The notes: generated by a model not told the origin, from the letters alone. DNA of 51,987 nt from Bifidobacterium breve (GCA_945869505.1 CAMBOZ010000002.1:1-51987); one strand, 5' to 3'; shown: positions 34,389 to 44,834, counted from the stretch's first letter. Program-made: numbers and translations.

Positions 34389-35696
34389 ATGATTCGCACG
34401 CTCGATTTACGTGGCCAAGCCTTGAGTAAGGCTGGTTATCAACGGGCAATACCGCGTGCATCACTTGATATCGCAACGGCGATGCTCACCATTGAACCAA
34501 TTCTGGAACGTGTAAAAAATGGTAGCGAGTCAGATCTTTTGAATCTGGCGCAAGAGTTTGATGGAGTCAGACCAGCATCAATTCGCGTCAGCCAAAGCGA
34601 TCTAGATGTGGCCCTCACAAATTTAGATCCCGCCGTTCGTGCTGCTTTAGAACTTTCAATTTCTCGAATTCGCAAAGTGCACACGGATCAGATTCGAACA
34701 GATAAAAGCACCAAGGTTGTAGACGGTGGAGTTGTGACTGAACGCTGGATTCCAGTAGATCGGGTTGGCTTATACGTTCCCGGTGGGCGCGCTGTTTATC
34801 CAAGTAGCGTCTTAATGAATGTGATTCCAGCACAAATTGCAGAAGTTTCGAGTATCGCTGTTGCCTCACCGCCACAGAAAGAGTTTGGGGGCTTGCCGCA
34901 CCCGACGATTCTGGCTGCATGCGCACTTCTTGGAATAACTGAGGTTTATGCAATCGGGGGAGCACAAGCAATTGCACTCTTTGCTTACGGAATGGAAGGT
35001 CTCTCCGAAAAATGTGATCTAGTCACAGGTCCAGGAAACATTTATGTCGCCGCTGCCAAGCGCGCTCTAAGAGGTGTGATCGGAATTGATTCTGAAGCGG
35101 GACCAACCGAGATTGCTATTTTGGCAGATGAGAGCGCTATCGCTGCAGATGTAGCAGCAGATTTGATTAGTCAGGCAGAACACGATGTTATTGCGGCTGC
35201 AGTTTTAGTAACAACATCTACTGACTTGGCCGCTCAAGTTACTAAAGAGCTAGAAATTAGAGTTGCGGCGACCAAGCACAGTAAACGAATTAGTGAGGCG
35301 CTCTCTGGCATTCAGTCGGCGATTGTCTTAGTTGATTCAATCTCGCAAGGCTTGGGTGTAGTAAATGCTTACGCTGCCGAACATTTAGAGATTCAAACCG
35401 CTAACGCTGCGGGGGATGCACTCAAAATCCGTAACGCTGGTGCAGTCTTTATCGGTCGTTATTCCCCAGTTTCACTTGGAGATTACTCCGCGGGTTCTAA
35501 TCACGTCTTACCGACTGGGGGATGTGCTTGTCACAGCAGTGGGCTTTCTGTGCAAACTTTCCTGCGGGGCATTCATTACATTGAGTACAGCAAGGATGCT
35601 TTCACAGAGTTGGTTCCGACGGTGATCACTCTGGCAAATTCTGAAGATTTACCAGCGCATGGTGAAGCGATGTCGGCACGTTTGGAAAATCAATGA
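34389..35696 (+). CDS. hisD: Histidinol dehydrogenase HisD
   Basis: A 435-residue zinc enzyme that oxidises L-histidinol to histidine in two NAD-dependent steps, the last of the pathway. Signatures are [15 protein letters not shown] (close to residue 120), [39 protein letters not shown] with zinc/catalytic residues, and the glycine-histidine region [10 protein letters not shown]. It is the first gene of the operon hisD-C-B-H-A-F-I. The hisC start overlaps its stop (ATGA). Confidence 0.97.
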   Translation: MIRTLDLRGQALSKAGYQRAIPRASLDIATAMLTIEPILERVKNGSESDLLNLAQEFDGVRPASIRVSQSDLDVALTNLDPAVRAALELSISRIRKVHTDQIRTDKSTKVVDGGVVTERWIPVDRVGLYVPGGRAVYPSSVLMNVIPAQIAEVSSIAVASPPQKEFGGLPHPTILAACALLGITEVYAIGGAQAIALFAYGMEGLSEKCDLVTGPGNIYVAAAKRALRGVIGIDSEAGPTEIAILADESAIAADVAADLISQAEHDVIAAAVLVTTSTDLAAQVTKELEIRVAATKHSKRISEALSGIQSAIVLVDSISQGLGVVNAYAAEHLEIQTANAAGDALKIRNAGAVFIGRYSPVSLGDYSAGSNHVLPTGGCACHSSGLSVQTFLRGIHYIEYSKDAFTELVPTVITLANSEDLPAHGEAMSARLENQ

Positions 35697-36802
35697 GCGA
35701 GAAAAATTGGCCAAACTGGCTGCCACTGCGCGAAGATTTAGCGCCGCTTTCGCCATATGGTGCGCCACAAGTACCAGCCGAAGCAACGCTAAATACAAAT
35801 GAGAATCCTTATGCACCATCTCCTGCACTAGCTAAAGCGATCGCTGATCGTGTCCAACAAGTTGCGCTTAATTTAAATCGATATCCAGATCGCGACGCAA
35901 ATTCTTTGCGCCACGCACTTGCATCGTTTGTTAACAATCTTTCAAAGACATCTATTGGTTCAGATCAAGTGTGGGCAGCCAACGGCAGTAACGAAATAAT
36001 TCAATCGCTTTTCATGGCATTTGGCGACCGGCCCGCTCTTGGATTTACGCCTTCCTATTCGATGCACCCGCTAATTGCCAAAGTTATTGGAGTGAATTGG
36101 AACGATGGTGGTCGTCGTGCAAATTTTTCACTTGACCTTGCTAAAGCGAAATCAGATATATCTGCCATAAAACCAGCGTTAACTTTTATTACATCCCCAA
36201 ATAACCCAACGGGAACGACAGTCACTCTGGAAGAAATTTCAGAGTTAGCCGATGCTGCGGCAAAGATTAACGGCTTACTGATAGTCGATGAGGCATATGC
36301 CGAATTTTCAAACCTACCTTCTGCGGTAACGCTAATTGGAAAATTCCCTAACCTGGTCGTCATCCGCACAATGAGCAAAGCGTTTGCTTTCGCTGGAGCT
36401 CGCTTGGGATATTTGATTGCAGATCCAGAAGTAGTTTCAGCGATGTTCTTAGTTCGCCTTCCTTATCACTTGAGTTCGCTAACGCAGGCGGCGGCAGAAG
36501 TGGCGCTGGAATTTGAAAAAGAACTGCTGGGCACCGTGTCATCTCTTATTGAATCTAGAAAGATCGTTGCATCCGAATTAGAGAAGATGGGTTTGCAGGT
36601 TATTCCTAGCCAGGCCAACTTCCTGCTCTTTACTGGATTTAGCCAAGAACCTTCACGACTGTGGCGCCAGTTGCTAGATCGCGGCGTTCTTATTCGAGAT
36701 GTGGGATTATTGGGTCACCTAAGAATGACCATTGGCAATGAGGCCGAGAACCAGAAATTTATCGCCGCCCTGCAAGAAATCTTGAATGGAGAAAGCCAAT
36801 GA
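35693..36802 (+). CDS. hisC: Histidinol-phosphate aminotransferase HisC
   Basis: A 369-residue PLP-dependent class I/II aminotransferase. [14 protein letters not shown] is near the N-terminus, [11 protein letters not shown] holds the phosphate cup, [11 protein letters not shown] and VDEAYAEF are the cofactor ring contacts, and the PLP Lys is in [16 protein letters not shown]. It converts imidazole-acetol phosphate to histidinol phosphate. It overlaps hisD and hisB by 4 nt each. Confidence 0.96.
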   Translation: MSEKNWPNWLPLREDLAPLSPYGAPQVPAEATLNTNENPYAPSPALAKAIADRVQQVALNLNRYPDRDANSLRHALASFVNNLSKTSIGSDQVWAANGSNEIIQSLFMAFGDRPALGFTPSYSMHPLIAKVIGVNWNDGGRRANFSLDLAKAKSDISAIKPALTFITSPNNPTGTTVTLEEISELADAAAKINGLLIVDEAYAEFSNLPSAVTLIGKFPNLVVIRTMSKAFAFAGARLGYLIADPEVVSAMFLVRLPYHLSSLTQAAAEVALEFEKELLGTVSSLIESRKIVASELEKMGLQVIPSQANFLLFTGFSQEPSRLWRQLLDRGVLIRDVGLLGHLRMTIGNEAENQKFIAALQEILNGESQ

Positions 36803-37383
36803 GACAAGCCCGCGTTGAACGAAAGACTAATGAGTCACACGTAATCGTTGAATTAAACCTAGATGGTGTTGGCGAGATTTCGGTTGATACCGGAGTTCCG
36901 TTCTTTGATCACATGCTTTCTCAACTTGGCAAGCATTCTGGATTTAATCTAACTGTGAAAACAAGTGGCGATGTTGATGTCGATTCCCACCACACTGTTG
37001 AGGATACTTCTTTGGCATTTGGTCAGGCCCTTCGTGAAGCGCTCGGCGATAAAGTTGGAATTCGCCGCTTTGGCGATGCCATGGTGCCACTCGATGAAGT
37101 GCTAGTTCAGGCAGCGGTAGACCTTTCAGGTCGTCCCTACCTTGTCCACCGCCAACCTGAAATTGTGGAGTTAATCGGAACTTTCGATACGACTCTTGGA
37201 AAACATATTTGGGAGTCAATCGTTGCTGAAGCGCGCATCGCACTTCACATTCGCGTCCTTGAAGGCCGCAACGCTCACCACGTCTTTGAAGCACAATTTA
37301 AGGCAGTTGCGCGCGCACTGCGTGATGCAGTCTCACTTGATGGCGGAATCGCAGGAGTTCCTTCCACAAAAGGTTCGCTCTAA
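36799..37383 (+). CDS. hisB: Imidazoleglycerol-phosphate dehydratase HisB
   Basis: A 194-residue manganese enzyme, monofunctional (no histidinol-phosphatase domain). The metal-binding histidine motifs are FFDHMLSQLGKHSGF, DSHHTVEDTSLAFG and, late, RNAHHVFEAQFKA. The histidinol phosphatase must therefore be encoded elsewhere. Its start overlaps hisC; after its TAA a TAG follows in frame before the hisH GTG. Confidence 0.97.
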   Translation: MRQARVERKTNESHVIVELNLDGVGEISVDTGVPFFDHMLSQLGKHSGFNLTVKTSGDVDVDSHHTVEDTSLAFGQALREALGDKVGIRRFGDAMVPLDEVLVQAAVDLSGRPYLVHRQPEIVELIGTFDTTLGKHIWESIVAEARIALHIRVLEGRNAHHVFEAQFKAVARALRDAVSLDGGIAGVPSTKGSL

Positions 37384-37385
37384 TA

Positions 37386-37988
37386 GTGATTGCAATCCTT
37401 GACTACGGGTCAGGTAATTTACGTTCAGCACAACGTGCATTCGAACGAAGTGGATCTGAAGTTGTAGTTACATCCGATCGCGAAACTGCGCTAAACGCTG
37501 CTGGTCTTGTTGTGCCAGGTGTGGGCGCATTTGCCGCATGCATGCGCGGATTAATGGCGATCGGGGGAGATGAAATCGTTCGCGCGCGGGTTGCAGCAAA
37601 GCGCCCAATGCTCGGAATCTGTGTTGGTATGCAAATTCTTTTTCGTGATGGTGATGAGCATGCAAATACCGAGTTACACAAAGGTGTTGGAATTTGGCAA
37701 GAGAGTATTACCAAGTTAGCTGCGCCAATTTTGCCGCATATGGGATGGAATACCGTAGCCGTTACCGGAACATCACAACTCTTTAAAGGTATTTCCGATC
37801 AATCATTTTATTTTGTCCACTCATACGCTGCAAAGTCCAGCGTAGGTACCGCGCAGGGTTGGACAACTCATAGCGAGAAATTTCTTAGCGCAGTTGAAGA
37901 TGGCGCTATTTGTGCCACGCAATTTCACCCAGAAAAATCTGGTGATGCCGGCCTTGAACTAATCAAGAATTGGGTGCGGCTGCTATGA
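37386..37988 (+). CDS. hisH: Imidazole glycerol phosphate synthase glutaminase subunit HisH
   Basis: A 200-residue class I glutamine amidotransferase. The catalytic triad is visible: C79 in LGICVGMQ, and H181 and E183 in QFHPEKS. The N-terminus [15 protein letters not shown] is typical. It supplies ammonia to HisF. The start is GTG 37386, 2 nt after the hisB stop. hisA starts in its stop, separating the two synthase subunits as in other actinobacteria. Confidence 0.96.
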   Translation: MIAILDYGSGNLRSAQRAFERSGSEVVVTSDRETALNAAGLVVPGVGAFAACMRGLMAIGGDEIVRARVAAKRPMLGICVGMQILFRDGDEHANTELHKGVGIWQESITKLAAPILPHMGWNTVAVTGTSQLFKGISDQSFYFVHSYAAKSSVGTAQGWTTHSEKFLSAVEDGAICATQFHPEKSGDAGLELIKNWVRLL

Positions 37989-38725
37989 GCGGATCGAAGT
38001 ATTTGGAACTTCTCCCTGCCGTTGATGTAAAAGATGGTCGTGCAGTAAGACTGGTGCAAGGTGAGCTGGCGCGCGAAAGCGTTTATGGTCAACCACTTGA
38101 AGTCGCTTTAGAATTTCAAGCCGCAGGAGCTGAATGGTTGCACCTGGTAGATCTTGATGCTGCATTTGGCCGTGGAGATAACAGTGCGATTCTCGCTGAA
38201 GTTGTTGGGCGTTTAGATATAAAGGTAGAGCTCTCTGGAGGTATTCGCGATGATGAATCACTCAAGCGCGCTCTCGCCACCGGTTGTCGCCGTATAAATC
38301 TCGGTACTGCTGCACTGGAGAATCCGGAGTGGACCGCGCGAGTAATTGCAGAACACGGCGATCGAATCGCGGTTGGTTTAGATGTACGTGGTCATGTTCT
38401 TGCAGCGCGTGGTTGGACTAAAGAAGGTGGAGATCTCTTTGAAACCTTAGCCCGACTAGAAAGCGATGGTTGTGCGCGCTATGTCGTAACCGATGTAACC
38501 AAAGATGGAACTTTGCAAGGCCCAAATCTGGAGTTACTCCGTGAAGTATGCAGCGTTACTAAGAAGCCAGTTGTTGCCAGTGGAGGAATCTCATCGCTAG
38601 CCGACATCTCCGCGCTATCTGCTTTAAATGAAATTGGCGTTGAAGGCGCAATCGTCGGTAAAGCTTTATATGCCGGTGCTTTTACTTTGCAAGAAGCTTT
38701 GGCTCTGACTAAAGGCACCAAATAA
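37985..38725 (+). CDS. priA: Phosphoribosyl isomerase A (PriA), HisA/TrpF bifunctional type
   Basis: A 246-residue TIM barrel that isomerises ProFAR in histidine synthesis. The acid/base residues are D14 in [12 protein letters not shown] and D174 or the nearby D170 in VTDVTKDGT. The stretch SGGIRDDES (R88, D89) and RGW (R142-W144) match the residues by which actinobacterial PriA also accepts phosphoribosylanthranilate, replacing TrpF. No trpF lies in the adjoining trp genes. The start ATG 37985 overlaps the hisH stop; a GTG at 37970 is possible. The dual role is inferred from sequence. Confidence 0.88.
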   Translation: MSGSKYLELLPAVDVKDGRAVRLVQGELARESVYGQPLEVALEFQAAGAEWLHLVDLDAAFGRGDNSAILAEVVGRLDIKVELSGGIRDDESLKRALATGCRRINLGTAALENPEWTARVIAEHGDRIAVGLDVRGHVLAARGWTKEGGDLFETLARLESDGCARYVVTDVTKDGTLQGPNLELLREVCSVTKKPVVASGGISSLADISALSALNEIGVEGAIVGKALYAGAFTLQEALALTKGTK

Positions 38726-39499
38726 ATGGCGCTTTCAATTCGAATCATTCCTTGTTTAGATGTAACAGATGGGCGCGTTGTAAAAGGTGTCAATTTCACA
38801 GATCTGGTCGATGCCGGTGATCCCGTAGAAATGGCAAACTTATATAACCTGGAAGGGGCAGATGAGTTAACTTTCCTAGATATATCTGCCAGTAGTTCGA
38901 ATCGGGAAACCACTTTGGATGTCGTCCGAAAAACTGCCGAACAAGTTTTCATTCCATTAACTGTGGGAGGCGGAATCCGAAGCGTAGAAGATGTAGATCG
39001 GCTACTACGCGCGGGCGCCGATAAAGTTTCGATAAATACTTCAGCGATTGCCCGTCCAGAGTTGATTGCAGAAATTGCCGATCGTTTCGGTTCACAAGTA
39101 CTTGTCATTTCAGTTGATGCGCGCAGAGCAAGAACCGAATCAGGATTTGAAGTTACAACTCACGGAGGACGACAGAGCGCTGGTCTTGATGCACTCGCGT
39201 GGGTTGAAAAAGCTTGCGCACTTGGCGCAGGAGAAATTCTTTTGAATTCAATGGATGCTGATGGCACGCGCGCTGGATATGACATCGGAATGATCACCGC
39301 GGTACGAGCAATCTCAAAAGTCCCATTGATCGCAAGTGGTGGAGCAGGAACACTCGAAGATTTTGGTGCCGCCCTCGATGCCGGCGCTGATGCTTTACTC
39401 GCAGCGAGCGTATTTCACTTCGGGATTCACCGAATCAGTGATGTTAAGAAGTATTTAAGCGGGCAGGGATATTCCATTCGCAACAACCGCATCGCCTAA
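38726..39499 (+). CDS. hisF: Imidazole glycerol phosphate synthase cyclase subunit HisF
   Basis: A 257-residue TIM barrel forming the ring in imidazole glycerol phosphate with AICAR as by-product. Catalytic Asp residues are in [15 protein letters not shown] (near residue 11) and VISVDARR (near residue 130). [10 protein letters not shown] and [11 protein letters not shown] are the phosphate loops. It starts at the base after the hisA stop. Its partner is HisH at 37386. Confidence 0.97.
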   Translation: MALSIRIIPCLDVTDGRVVKGVNFTDLVDAGDPVEMANLYNLEGADELTFLDISASSSNRETTLDVVRKTAEQVFIPLTVGGGIRSVEDVDRLLRAGADKVSINTSAIARPELIAEIADRFGSQVLVISVDARRARTESGFEVTTHGGRQSAGLDALAWVEKACALGAGEILLNSMDADGTRAGYDIGMITAVRAISKVPLIASGGAGTLEDFGAALDAGADALLAASVFHFGIHRISDVKKYLSGQGYSIRNNRIA

Positions 39500-39513
39500 G
39501 GCAGAATAAGGCT

Positions 39514-39885
39514 ATGGATGCGCAACTGCCGACGGATCTGCCTGCCGATATCGCATCCCTATTAAGAAATGATCTGGATCTAATTCCGGCGATCGCCCAG
39601 GACGCTAAGACCGGCGAAGTTTTAATGTTGGCTTATATGAATCGCCAGTCACTGGCCTTAACTCTCAAGAGTGGGCGAGCAACTTACTGGAGCCGCAGCC
39701 GTAACGAACTCTGGGAGAAGGGCGCGACATCAGGAAATAGCCAAAGAGTTTTAGCGATCTCATTAGATTGCGATGGCGATGCGATTTTAATTAAAGTCGA
39801 ACAAAGTGGCGCTGCCTGCCATACCGGGGAGCAAAGTTGTTTTCATAACCAAGTGCCTATTAACGATTCTGCGGGGAAGAGTTAA
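39514..39885 (+). CDS. hisI: Phosphoribosyl-AMP cyclohydrolase HisI
   Basis: A 123-residue zinc enzyme that opens the adenine ring of PR-AMP. It shows [36 protein letters not shown] and the metal-binding SLDCDGDA with CHTGEQSCF. It lacks the HisE pyrophosphohydrolase domain, so hisE must lie elsewhere (hisG and hisE often pair in actinobacteria). Its TAA shares a base with the trpE ATG, joining the his and trp genes in one run. CAGAAT 6 nt before its ATG is a weak -10 candidate. Confidence 0.95.
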   Translation: MDAQLPTDLPADIASLLRNDLDLIPAIAQDAKTGEVLMLAYMNRQSLALTLKSGRATYWSRSRNELWEKGATSGNSQRVLAISLDCDGDAILIKVEQSGAACHTGEQSCFHNQVPINDSAGKS

Positions 39886-41381
39886 TGCAACGTTCAGAAT
39901 TTCAGGAGTATGCCAAGAGTTTTAATGTAATTCCGGTTTACCGCAAACTTCTCGCAGACGGTGAAACCCCAATTGGAATTTATCGAAAATTAGCCAAGAA
40001 CGCGCCCTCTACTTTTCTCCTGGAATCTGCCGAACACGGGGGAGCGTGGTCGCGTTACTCATTTATCGGAGCAAATAGCCAAGCAACTTTGAGCGAGAAA
40101 GATGGCAAGGCGATCTGGGTCGGAACAACTCCAGCTGGTGCACCTGTTGGAATTGATCCACTCGAAGCGCTGCGCCTATCTGCCGCACATTTGCGTTCGC
40201 CTAAAATCCCGGGGCTTCCACCGCTGACCGGTGGGTTAGTTGGCTATATGGGATATGACTCTGTTCGCCGCTTGGAGAAAATTCCTTCACTTGGTAAAAA
40301 AGATATTGATTTAACAGAGTTAGCTTTCATGTTGACCAGTGATCTTGCGGTTATGGATCACGCGGAAGGAACAATCACTTTAATTGCCAATGCCATTAAT
40401 TGGGATGGAACTGGAGATCGCGTAGATCAGGCATACGATGATGCGCAATTACGATTAGATCGGATGCAGAGTGATCTCGCTGGCTCACTTCCCGGATTTA
40501 TCGCCGAGTTAGCCCAAAAGAGTGCGCCAGAGTTCACGCGCAATATTTCGGGTGAAGAGTACAAAGCAAAGATTGCTTTGGCGAAGGAAGAAATCTTGGC
40601 AGGTGAAGCGTTCCAAATAGTTCTCTCACAACGTTTTGCCATGGAGTGCAATGCAGATGCGCTAGATGTTTATCGCATGTTGCGCCTGCATAATCCGAGC
40701 CCTTATATGTATTTACTTAGATTTACAGATGGTGTTGAAGTTGTTGGTTCAAGCCCAGAAGCGCTGGTCAAAGTCACTGGTAAAGAAGTGATGGTTCATC
40801 CGATTGCTGGTACCCGTAAAAGATCAGATTCGACAGAAGAAGATCATCGCCTTGGTGAAGAGTTATTGGCAGATCCAAAAGAGCGCGCCGAGCATTTGAT
40901 GTTGGTTGATCTTGGACGAAATGATCTAGGGCGAATTTGCACTCCCGGAAGCGTTGAAGTTATCGACTTTATGCATATTGAACGTTACTCACACGTGATG
41001 CATATCGTCTCCACTGTTATTGGAGAACTATCTGAAAAATCATCACCAGTTGACGCGCTCTTTGCAGTTTTCCCAGCAGGAACTCTCTCCGGTGCACCAA
41101 AACCACGCGCGATGGAGATCATCGAAAAGTTAGAACCAACGCGGCGCGGTCTATACGGTGGGGCGATCGGATATATAGATTTCACTGGCAATATCGATAC
41201 TTGTATTGCAATCCGTACCGCACTCATTCACAACGGCGTTGCATATGTTCAAGCAGGCGCTGGCGTCGTGGCCGATTCAGATCCAGAGTCGGAAAATCAA
41301 GAGTGTCTAAATAAAGCCGCTGCGGTGTTAGGCGCGATTGGCGCTGCTAACACATTATCTACTGAAATGGCGAATTCTTAA
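39885..41381 (+). CDS. trpE: Anthranilate synthase component I TrpE
   Basis: A 498-residue chorismate-utilising enzyme. The tryptophan feedback site LLES is at residues 45-48. Downstream are the chorismate-binding signatures QIVLSQRF, SPEALVKV, HPIAGTRKR, DLGRNDLGRI and FPAGTLSGAPKPRAMEII. No TrpG amidotransferase domain is fused and no trpG is adjacent, so the glutaminase comes from another locus. ATG overlaps the hisI stop (TAATG), with a GGGGAAGAG ribosome site. Confidence 0.95.
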   Translation: MQRSEFQEYAKSFNVIPVYRKLLADGETPIGIYRKLAKNAPSTFLLESAEHGGAWSRYSFIGANSQATLSEKDGKAIWVGTTPAGAPVGIDPLEALRLSAAHLRSPKIPGLPPLTGGLVGYMGYDSVRRLEKIPSLGKKDIDLTELAFMLTSDLAVMDHAEGTITLIANAINWDGTGDRVDQAYDDAQLRLDRMQSDLAGSLPGFIAELAQKSAPEFTRNISGEEYKAKIALAKEEILAGEAFQIVLSQRFAMECNADALDVYRMLRLHNPSPYMYLLRFTDGVEVVGSSPEALVKVTGKEVMVHPIAGTRKRSDSTEEDHRLGEELLADPKERAEHLMLVDLGRNDLGRICTPGSVEVIDFMHIERYSHVMHIVSTVIGELSEKSSPVDALFAVFPAGTLSGAPKPRAMEIIEKLEPTRRGLYGGAIGYIDFTGNIDTCIAIRTALIHNGVAYVQAGAGVVADSDPESENQECLNKAAAVLGAIGAANTLSTEMANS

Positions 41382-41555
41382 ATGTCAGATCTTGCGCCAG
41401 TTCTCTTCTCACTTGTCGTAATTCTCTTACTTGTCTTTCTGATTTCACGCCGTTTCAATATCTCATCGCGTTATGAGCGCAAACCAAAGGTGCACACTCC
41501 CTGGAGCGCGCTCGATAACGGAATAGATCCATCTAAGGATGGTGGCGAAAAGTGA
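41382..41555 (+). CDS. Small single-pass membrane protein in the trp operon (57 aa)
   Basis: An unrecognised 57-residue ORF that exactly fills the gap between trpE and trpC: its ATG begins at the last base but one after the trpE stop, and its TGA overlaps the trpC GTG by 4 nt. It has an N-terminal membrane segment (about residues 4-21, LAPVLFSLVVILLLVFLI), a basic stretch ISRRFNISSRYERKPK and a C-terminal VHTPWSALDNGIDPS. It does not carry the HGxxPAAW motif of the small TrpX-like proteins known in actinobacterial trp clusters. The tight coupling on both sides supports translation. Function unknown. Confidence 0.7.
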   Translation: MSDLAPVLFSLVVILLLVFLISRRFNISSRYERKPKVHTPWSALDNGIDPSKDGGEK

Positions 41556-42325
41556 GCGTTTTGGATTCAATTATTGAAGGCGTGCGTGAGGATTTAGCTA
41601 AGCGCCGTAAATCATTGGGTCAATTGCATGACGAAATGTCGCAAGCTCCAGCGCCGCTCGATGTGCATCCAGTCCTTAAAGGTGATGTAATGAAAGTGAT
41701 CGCAGAGGTAAAGCGATCATCACCAAGCAAAGGTTCACTTTCCGCCATTACAGATCCAGCAGCTCTCGCTGAGCAGTACCAGATCGCTGGCGCGAGTGTG
41801 ATTAGCGTTTTAACTGAGGAGCGCAGATTCAAGGGTTCGCTTGCAGATTTAACCGCTGTTCGATCAAGAGTTTCAATTCCGATTCTCCGTAAAGATTTTA
41901 TGGTTGATGAGTACCAATTCTTTGAGGCTCGTGCACACGGTGCCGATGTGGTTCTTTTAATTGTCGCTGCTCTAGCGAAGAGCCAGTTGCGAGATTTCTA
42001 TGATTTAGCAACTGATCTAGGAATGGCAGTTCTTATTGAAGTTCACACCGCTGATGAGTTAGAACGCGCGATGGAGATCTCACCGCGCATTATTGGAGTT
42101 AACTCCCGTAACTTGAAGACGCTAGAAGTTAATCCATCGGCCTTCGCTGAGTTGATTCCACGGATTCCAAACGAGGTTATCCGTGTTGCAGAATCAGGAA
42201 TCAGTCGCCGCGCCGATGTTGAGTTTGCGCAAAGCCACGGGGCAGACGCCATTTTGGTAGGTGAAGCTCTCGTCACATCTGCTGATGCGAATTTGGCAAT
42301 GCGCTCCTTATTAGGTCAAGGGTAG
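41552..42325 (+). CDS. trpC: Indole-3-glycerol-phosphate synthase TrpC
   Basis: A 257-residue TIM barrel that closes the indole ring. It shows VIAEVKRSSPSKGSL near residue 48 with the catalytic Lys, LTEERRFKGS, LRKDFMVDEYQ, GVNSRNLKTLEV and VAESGI. The start is GTG 41552 within the stop of the small membrane ORF. Its TAG stop overlaps the -10 element of trpB. Confidence 0.96.
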   Translation: MSVLDSIIEGVREDLAKRRKSLGQLHDEMSQAPAPLDVHPVLKGDVMKVIAEVKRSSPSKGSLSAITDPAALAEQYQIAGASVISVLTEERRFKGSLADLTAVRSRVSIPILRKDFMVDEYQFFEARAHGADVVLLIVAALAKSQLRDFYDLATDLGMAVLIEVHTADELERAMEISPRIIGVNSRNLKTLEVNPSAFAELIPRIPNEVIRVAESGISRRADVEFAQSHGADAILVGEALVTSADANLAMRSLLGQG

Positions 42326-42328
42326 GCT
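42323..42328 (+). promoter_or_regulatory. trpB: Internal leaderless -10 element for trpB
   Basis: TAGGCT begins with the trpC stop codon and ends exactly 6 nt before the trpB ATG at 42335. It suggests separate transcription of trpB, trpA and the following membrane genes. Confidence 0.5.
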
Positions 42329-42334
42329 TTAACT

Positions 42335-43546
42335 ATGTCGATTTCAGAGCGCGAGGATCTCTCCGCAATATTGGGCCACTTCGGTCCTTACGGTGGACGT
42401 TTTGTTCCGGAAGCACTGATTGGTGCACTTGAAGAGTTAGAGGAAGCACACCGCACTTCACAACTCGACCCTTCATTTGTCTCTGAACTTGCCGAACTTC
42501 ACCGCACATATACCGGTCGCCCCAGCATCATCACCGAAGCTAAACGTTTTGCAGAGCATGCAGGTGGCGCCCGCATAATTTTAAAGCGCGAAGATCTCAA
42601 TCACACCGGAAGTCACAAGATAAATAATGTACTTGGACAAGCGCTGCTCACAAAGCGAATGGGCAAGAAAAGAATCATTGCCGAAACCGGAGCTGGTCAA
42701 CACGGAGTTGCTTCTGCAACTGCCGCGGCTCTTATGGGGTTGGAATGCGTTGTCTATATGGGCGAAGAAGATACCAAGCGTCAGGCGCTAAATGTCGCAC
42801 GAATGAAATTGTTAGGCGCTGAAGTTGTTCCAGTAACTTCTGGCTCACGCACACTTAAAGATGCCATAAACGAGGCGATGCGCGACTGGGTTACAAATGT
42901 GGAGACCACACATTATTTACTGGGTACAGTTGCCGGCCCTCATCCATTTCCAACCTTGGTTAGAGACTTTCATAAAATTATCGGCGAAGAAACTCGGGCG
43001 CAAGTTCTAGAACTTACCGGTCGCCTTCCGGATGCAGTTCTCGCATGTGTTGGAGGTGGATCAAATGCGATTGGCATCTTCCACCGTTTCATTTCTGATC
43101 CAACGGTTCGGTTAATTGGACTTGAAGCCGGCGGTGACGGAGTAGAAACTGGTCGCCACGCCGCAACTATTACTGGCGGAACTCCAGGTGTTCTTCACGG
43201 AACTAGATCTTATGTTTTGCAAGATAAAAACGGACAGACTGTTGAGTCTCATTCAATTTCTGCAGGCCTTGATTACCCAGGAGTTGGACCAGAGCACGCA
43301 TACCTTCACGACATTGGTCGCGCTGAATATCGCGCAATCACTGACGATCAAGCGATGCACGCATTTGCGCTTTTATCGAAGACGGAAGGAATCATTCCGG
43401 CCATTGAAACTGCGCACGCACTGGCAGGTGCGATGCAGGTAGGAAATGAACTTGGTAAAGATGCCATTATCGTTATTAATCTTTCCGGCCGCGGAGATAA
43501 AGATGTGCAGACGGCTGCGAATTACTTTGGAATTCCCCTCGATTAA
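42335..43546 (+). CDS. trpB: Tryptophan synthase beta subunit TrpB
   Basis: A 403-residue PLP enzyme joining indole with serine. The N-terminus [14 protein letters not shown], the PLP Lys in [17 protein letters not shown], and the phosphate loop [10 protein letters not shown] are all present, as is the C-terminal LSGRGDKD. It forms the channelled complex with TrpA, whose ATG overlaps its stop (TAATG). Confidence 0.98.
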   Translation: MSISEREDLSAILGHFGPYGGRFVPEALIGALEELEEAHRTSQLDPSFVSELAELHRTYTGRPSIITEAKRFAEHAGGARIILKREDLNHTGSHKINNVLGQALLTKRMGKKRIIAETGAGQHGVASATAAALMGLECVVYMGEEDTKRQALNVARMKLLGAEVVPVTSGSRTLKDAINEAMRDWVTNVETTHYLLGTVAGPHPFPTLVRDFHKIIGEETRAQVLELTGRLPDAVLACVGGGSNAIGIFHRFISDPTVRLIGLEAGGDGVETGRHAATITGGTPGVLHGTRSYVLQDKNGQTVESHSISAGLDYPGVGPEHAYLHDIGRAEYRAITDDQAMHAFALLSKTEGIIPAIETAHALAGAMQVGNELGKDAIIVINLSGRGDKDVQTAANYFGIPLD

Positions 43547-44343
43547 TGACCGCTTTAGATCAACTCTTTGCAAAGGTTCGTGCTGAGAACCGTGCGGCGT
43601 TAATTGCTTACATTCCAGCGGGCTTTCCATCTCAAGCAGGATGCCATCGCGTAATCGCTGCATTCATTGCCGGGGGAGTAGATGCCATTGAAATTGGTTA
43701 TCCCTACAGCGATCCCGTTATGGATGGACCTACTATTCAAGCCGCTGCAGTTACATCTCTTGCAAACGGAACAGGAGCGAAAGAAGTTTTAGAAGCGCTA
43801 AAAATCGCGAGTGCATCTGTACCAGCGGTAGTAATGACTTACTGGAATCCTATTGAGCGTTTTGGTGTGGACAAGTTTGCCGCCGCGATCGCTGCCAATG
43901 GCGGATCAGGTGTGATCACTCCAGATTTAACAATAGAAGAGTCGGTGGGTTGGATAGGCGCAACTCAGACTTCTTCGATTAATCCGATATATGTCGTAGC
44001 CCCAAGTACAAAGGATGCGCGATTAGCGCAAGTGACTTCCAAATGCGGAGGATTTGTTTACGCTGCATCTTTAATGGGAGTAACCGGAGCGCGCGCATCA
44101 GTCTCATCAGGTGCTGGTGATCTCGTTGCACGGGTGCGCAAAACGACTGATCTTCCAATCGCGGTTGGCTTGGGTGTATCAACGCGCGAACAAGCTAAGG
44201 GCGTTGCCGCTTATGCCGATGGAGTAATAGTTGGTTCAGCATTTATTAAAGCGATCCAAGATGCTCCAAATGAAGAAGAAGGACTAAAGGCTGTAACGGA
44301 ATTAGCGCGCGAATTAGCAAAGGGAGTACGTGAGGGACGATGA
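43546..44343 (+). CDS. trpA: Tryptophan synthase alpha subunit TrpA
   Basis: A 265-residue TIM barrel that cleaves indole glycerol phosphate. The catalytic Glu is in AIEIGYPYSDPVMDGP and the catalytic Asp in VITPDLTIEES; AVGLGVST and IVGSAFIKAI hold the phosphate. Its stop overlaps the start of the MauE-like gene (ATGA), so the membrane redox genes downstream are probably in the same mRNA. Confidence 0.97.
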   Translation: MTALDQLFAKVRAENRAALIAYIPAGFPSQAGCHRVIAAFIAGGVDAIEIGYPYSDPVMDGPTIQAAAVTSLANGTGAKEVLEALKIASASVPAVVMTYWNPIERFGVDKFAAAIAANGGSGVITPDLTIEESVGWIGATQTSSINPIYVVAPSTKDARLAQVTSKCGGFVYAASLMGVTGARASVSSGAGDLVARVRKTTDLPIAVGLGVSTREQAKGVAAYADGVIVGSAFIKAIQDAPNEEEGLKAVTELARELAKGVREGR

Positions 44344-44834
44344 AAGAGAAAATTGTAATATTTCAACCTTGGATTGGGTTGGTAGCGCGGTTAATTTTGG
44401 GTGGCGTTCTCTTTCTCGCTGGATATTTAAAAGTTGATGAGCCAGATAAATCACAAATGGCAGTTCGTGCTTATGAAATGCTCCCCATCTCTGTAGCTAA
44501 TTTGCTCGGCCTGGTGCTTCCATTTGTGGAGGTTGCTATTGGTGCACTTTTGATTTTGGGATCCCTAACGCGGTTTATGGCGGCACTTGGTGGATTCACA
44601 ATGGTCATCTTCATCATCGCAATTGCGCAAGCTTGGGCTAGAGGCCTCAATATTGATTGTGGTTGCTTTGGCGGGGGAGGCGCTGTTGAGCCAGGTCAGA
44701 CCAAATATCTACAGGAAATTCTCAGGGATATCGGGCTGGTATTTCTCGCCGCCTATTTAATTCGCTACCATTCAACCAAGTTTTCTTTAGATAAAAACCA
44801 GATCAGCAAATCCTCACAGGAAGAAGTGGCATAA
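44340..44834 (+). CDS. MauE/DoxX-like redox-associated membrane protein
   Basis: A 164-residue protein with four membrane segments and the fold of DoxX/MauE. It contains DCGCFGGGG after the third segment, a Cys pair shared by MauE-like proteins that are paired with DsbA-like thioredoxins. The gene overlaps trpA and is 2 nt from the DsbA-like gene, a pairing common in actinobacteria between trpA and lgt. It may pass electrons to or from the neighbouring thioredoxin; this is inferred from the pairing. Confidence 0.82.
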   Translation: MKEKIVIFQPWIGLVARLILGGVLFLAGYLKVDEPDKSQMAVRAYEMLPISVANLLGLVLPFVEVAIGALLILGSLTRFMAALGGFTMVIFIIAIAQAWARGLNIDCGCFGGGGAVEPGQTKYLQEILRDIGLVFLAAYLIRYHSTKFSLDKNQISKSSQEEVA

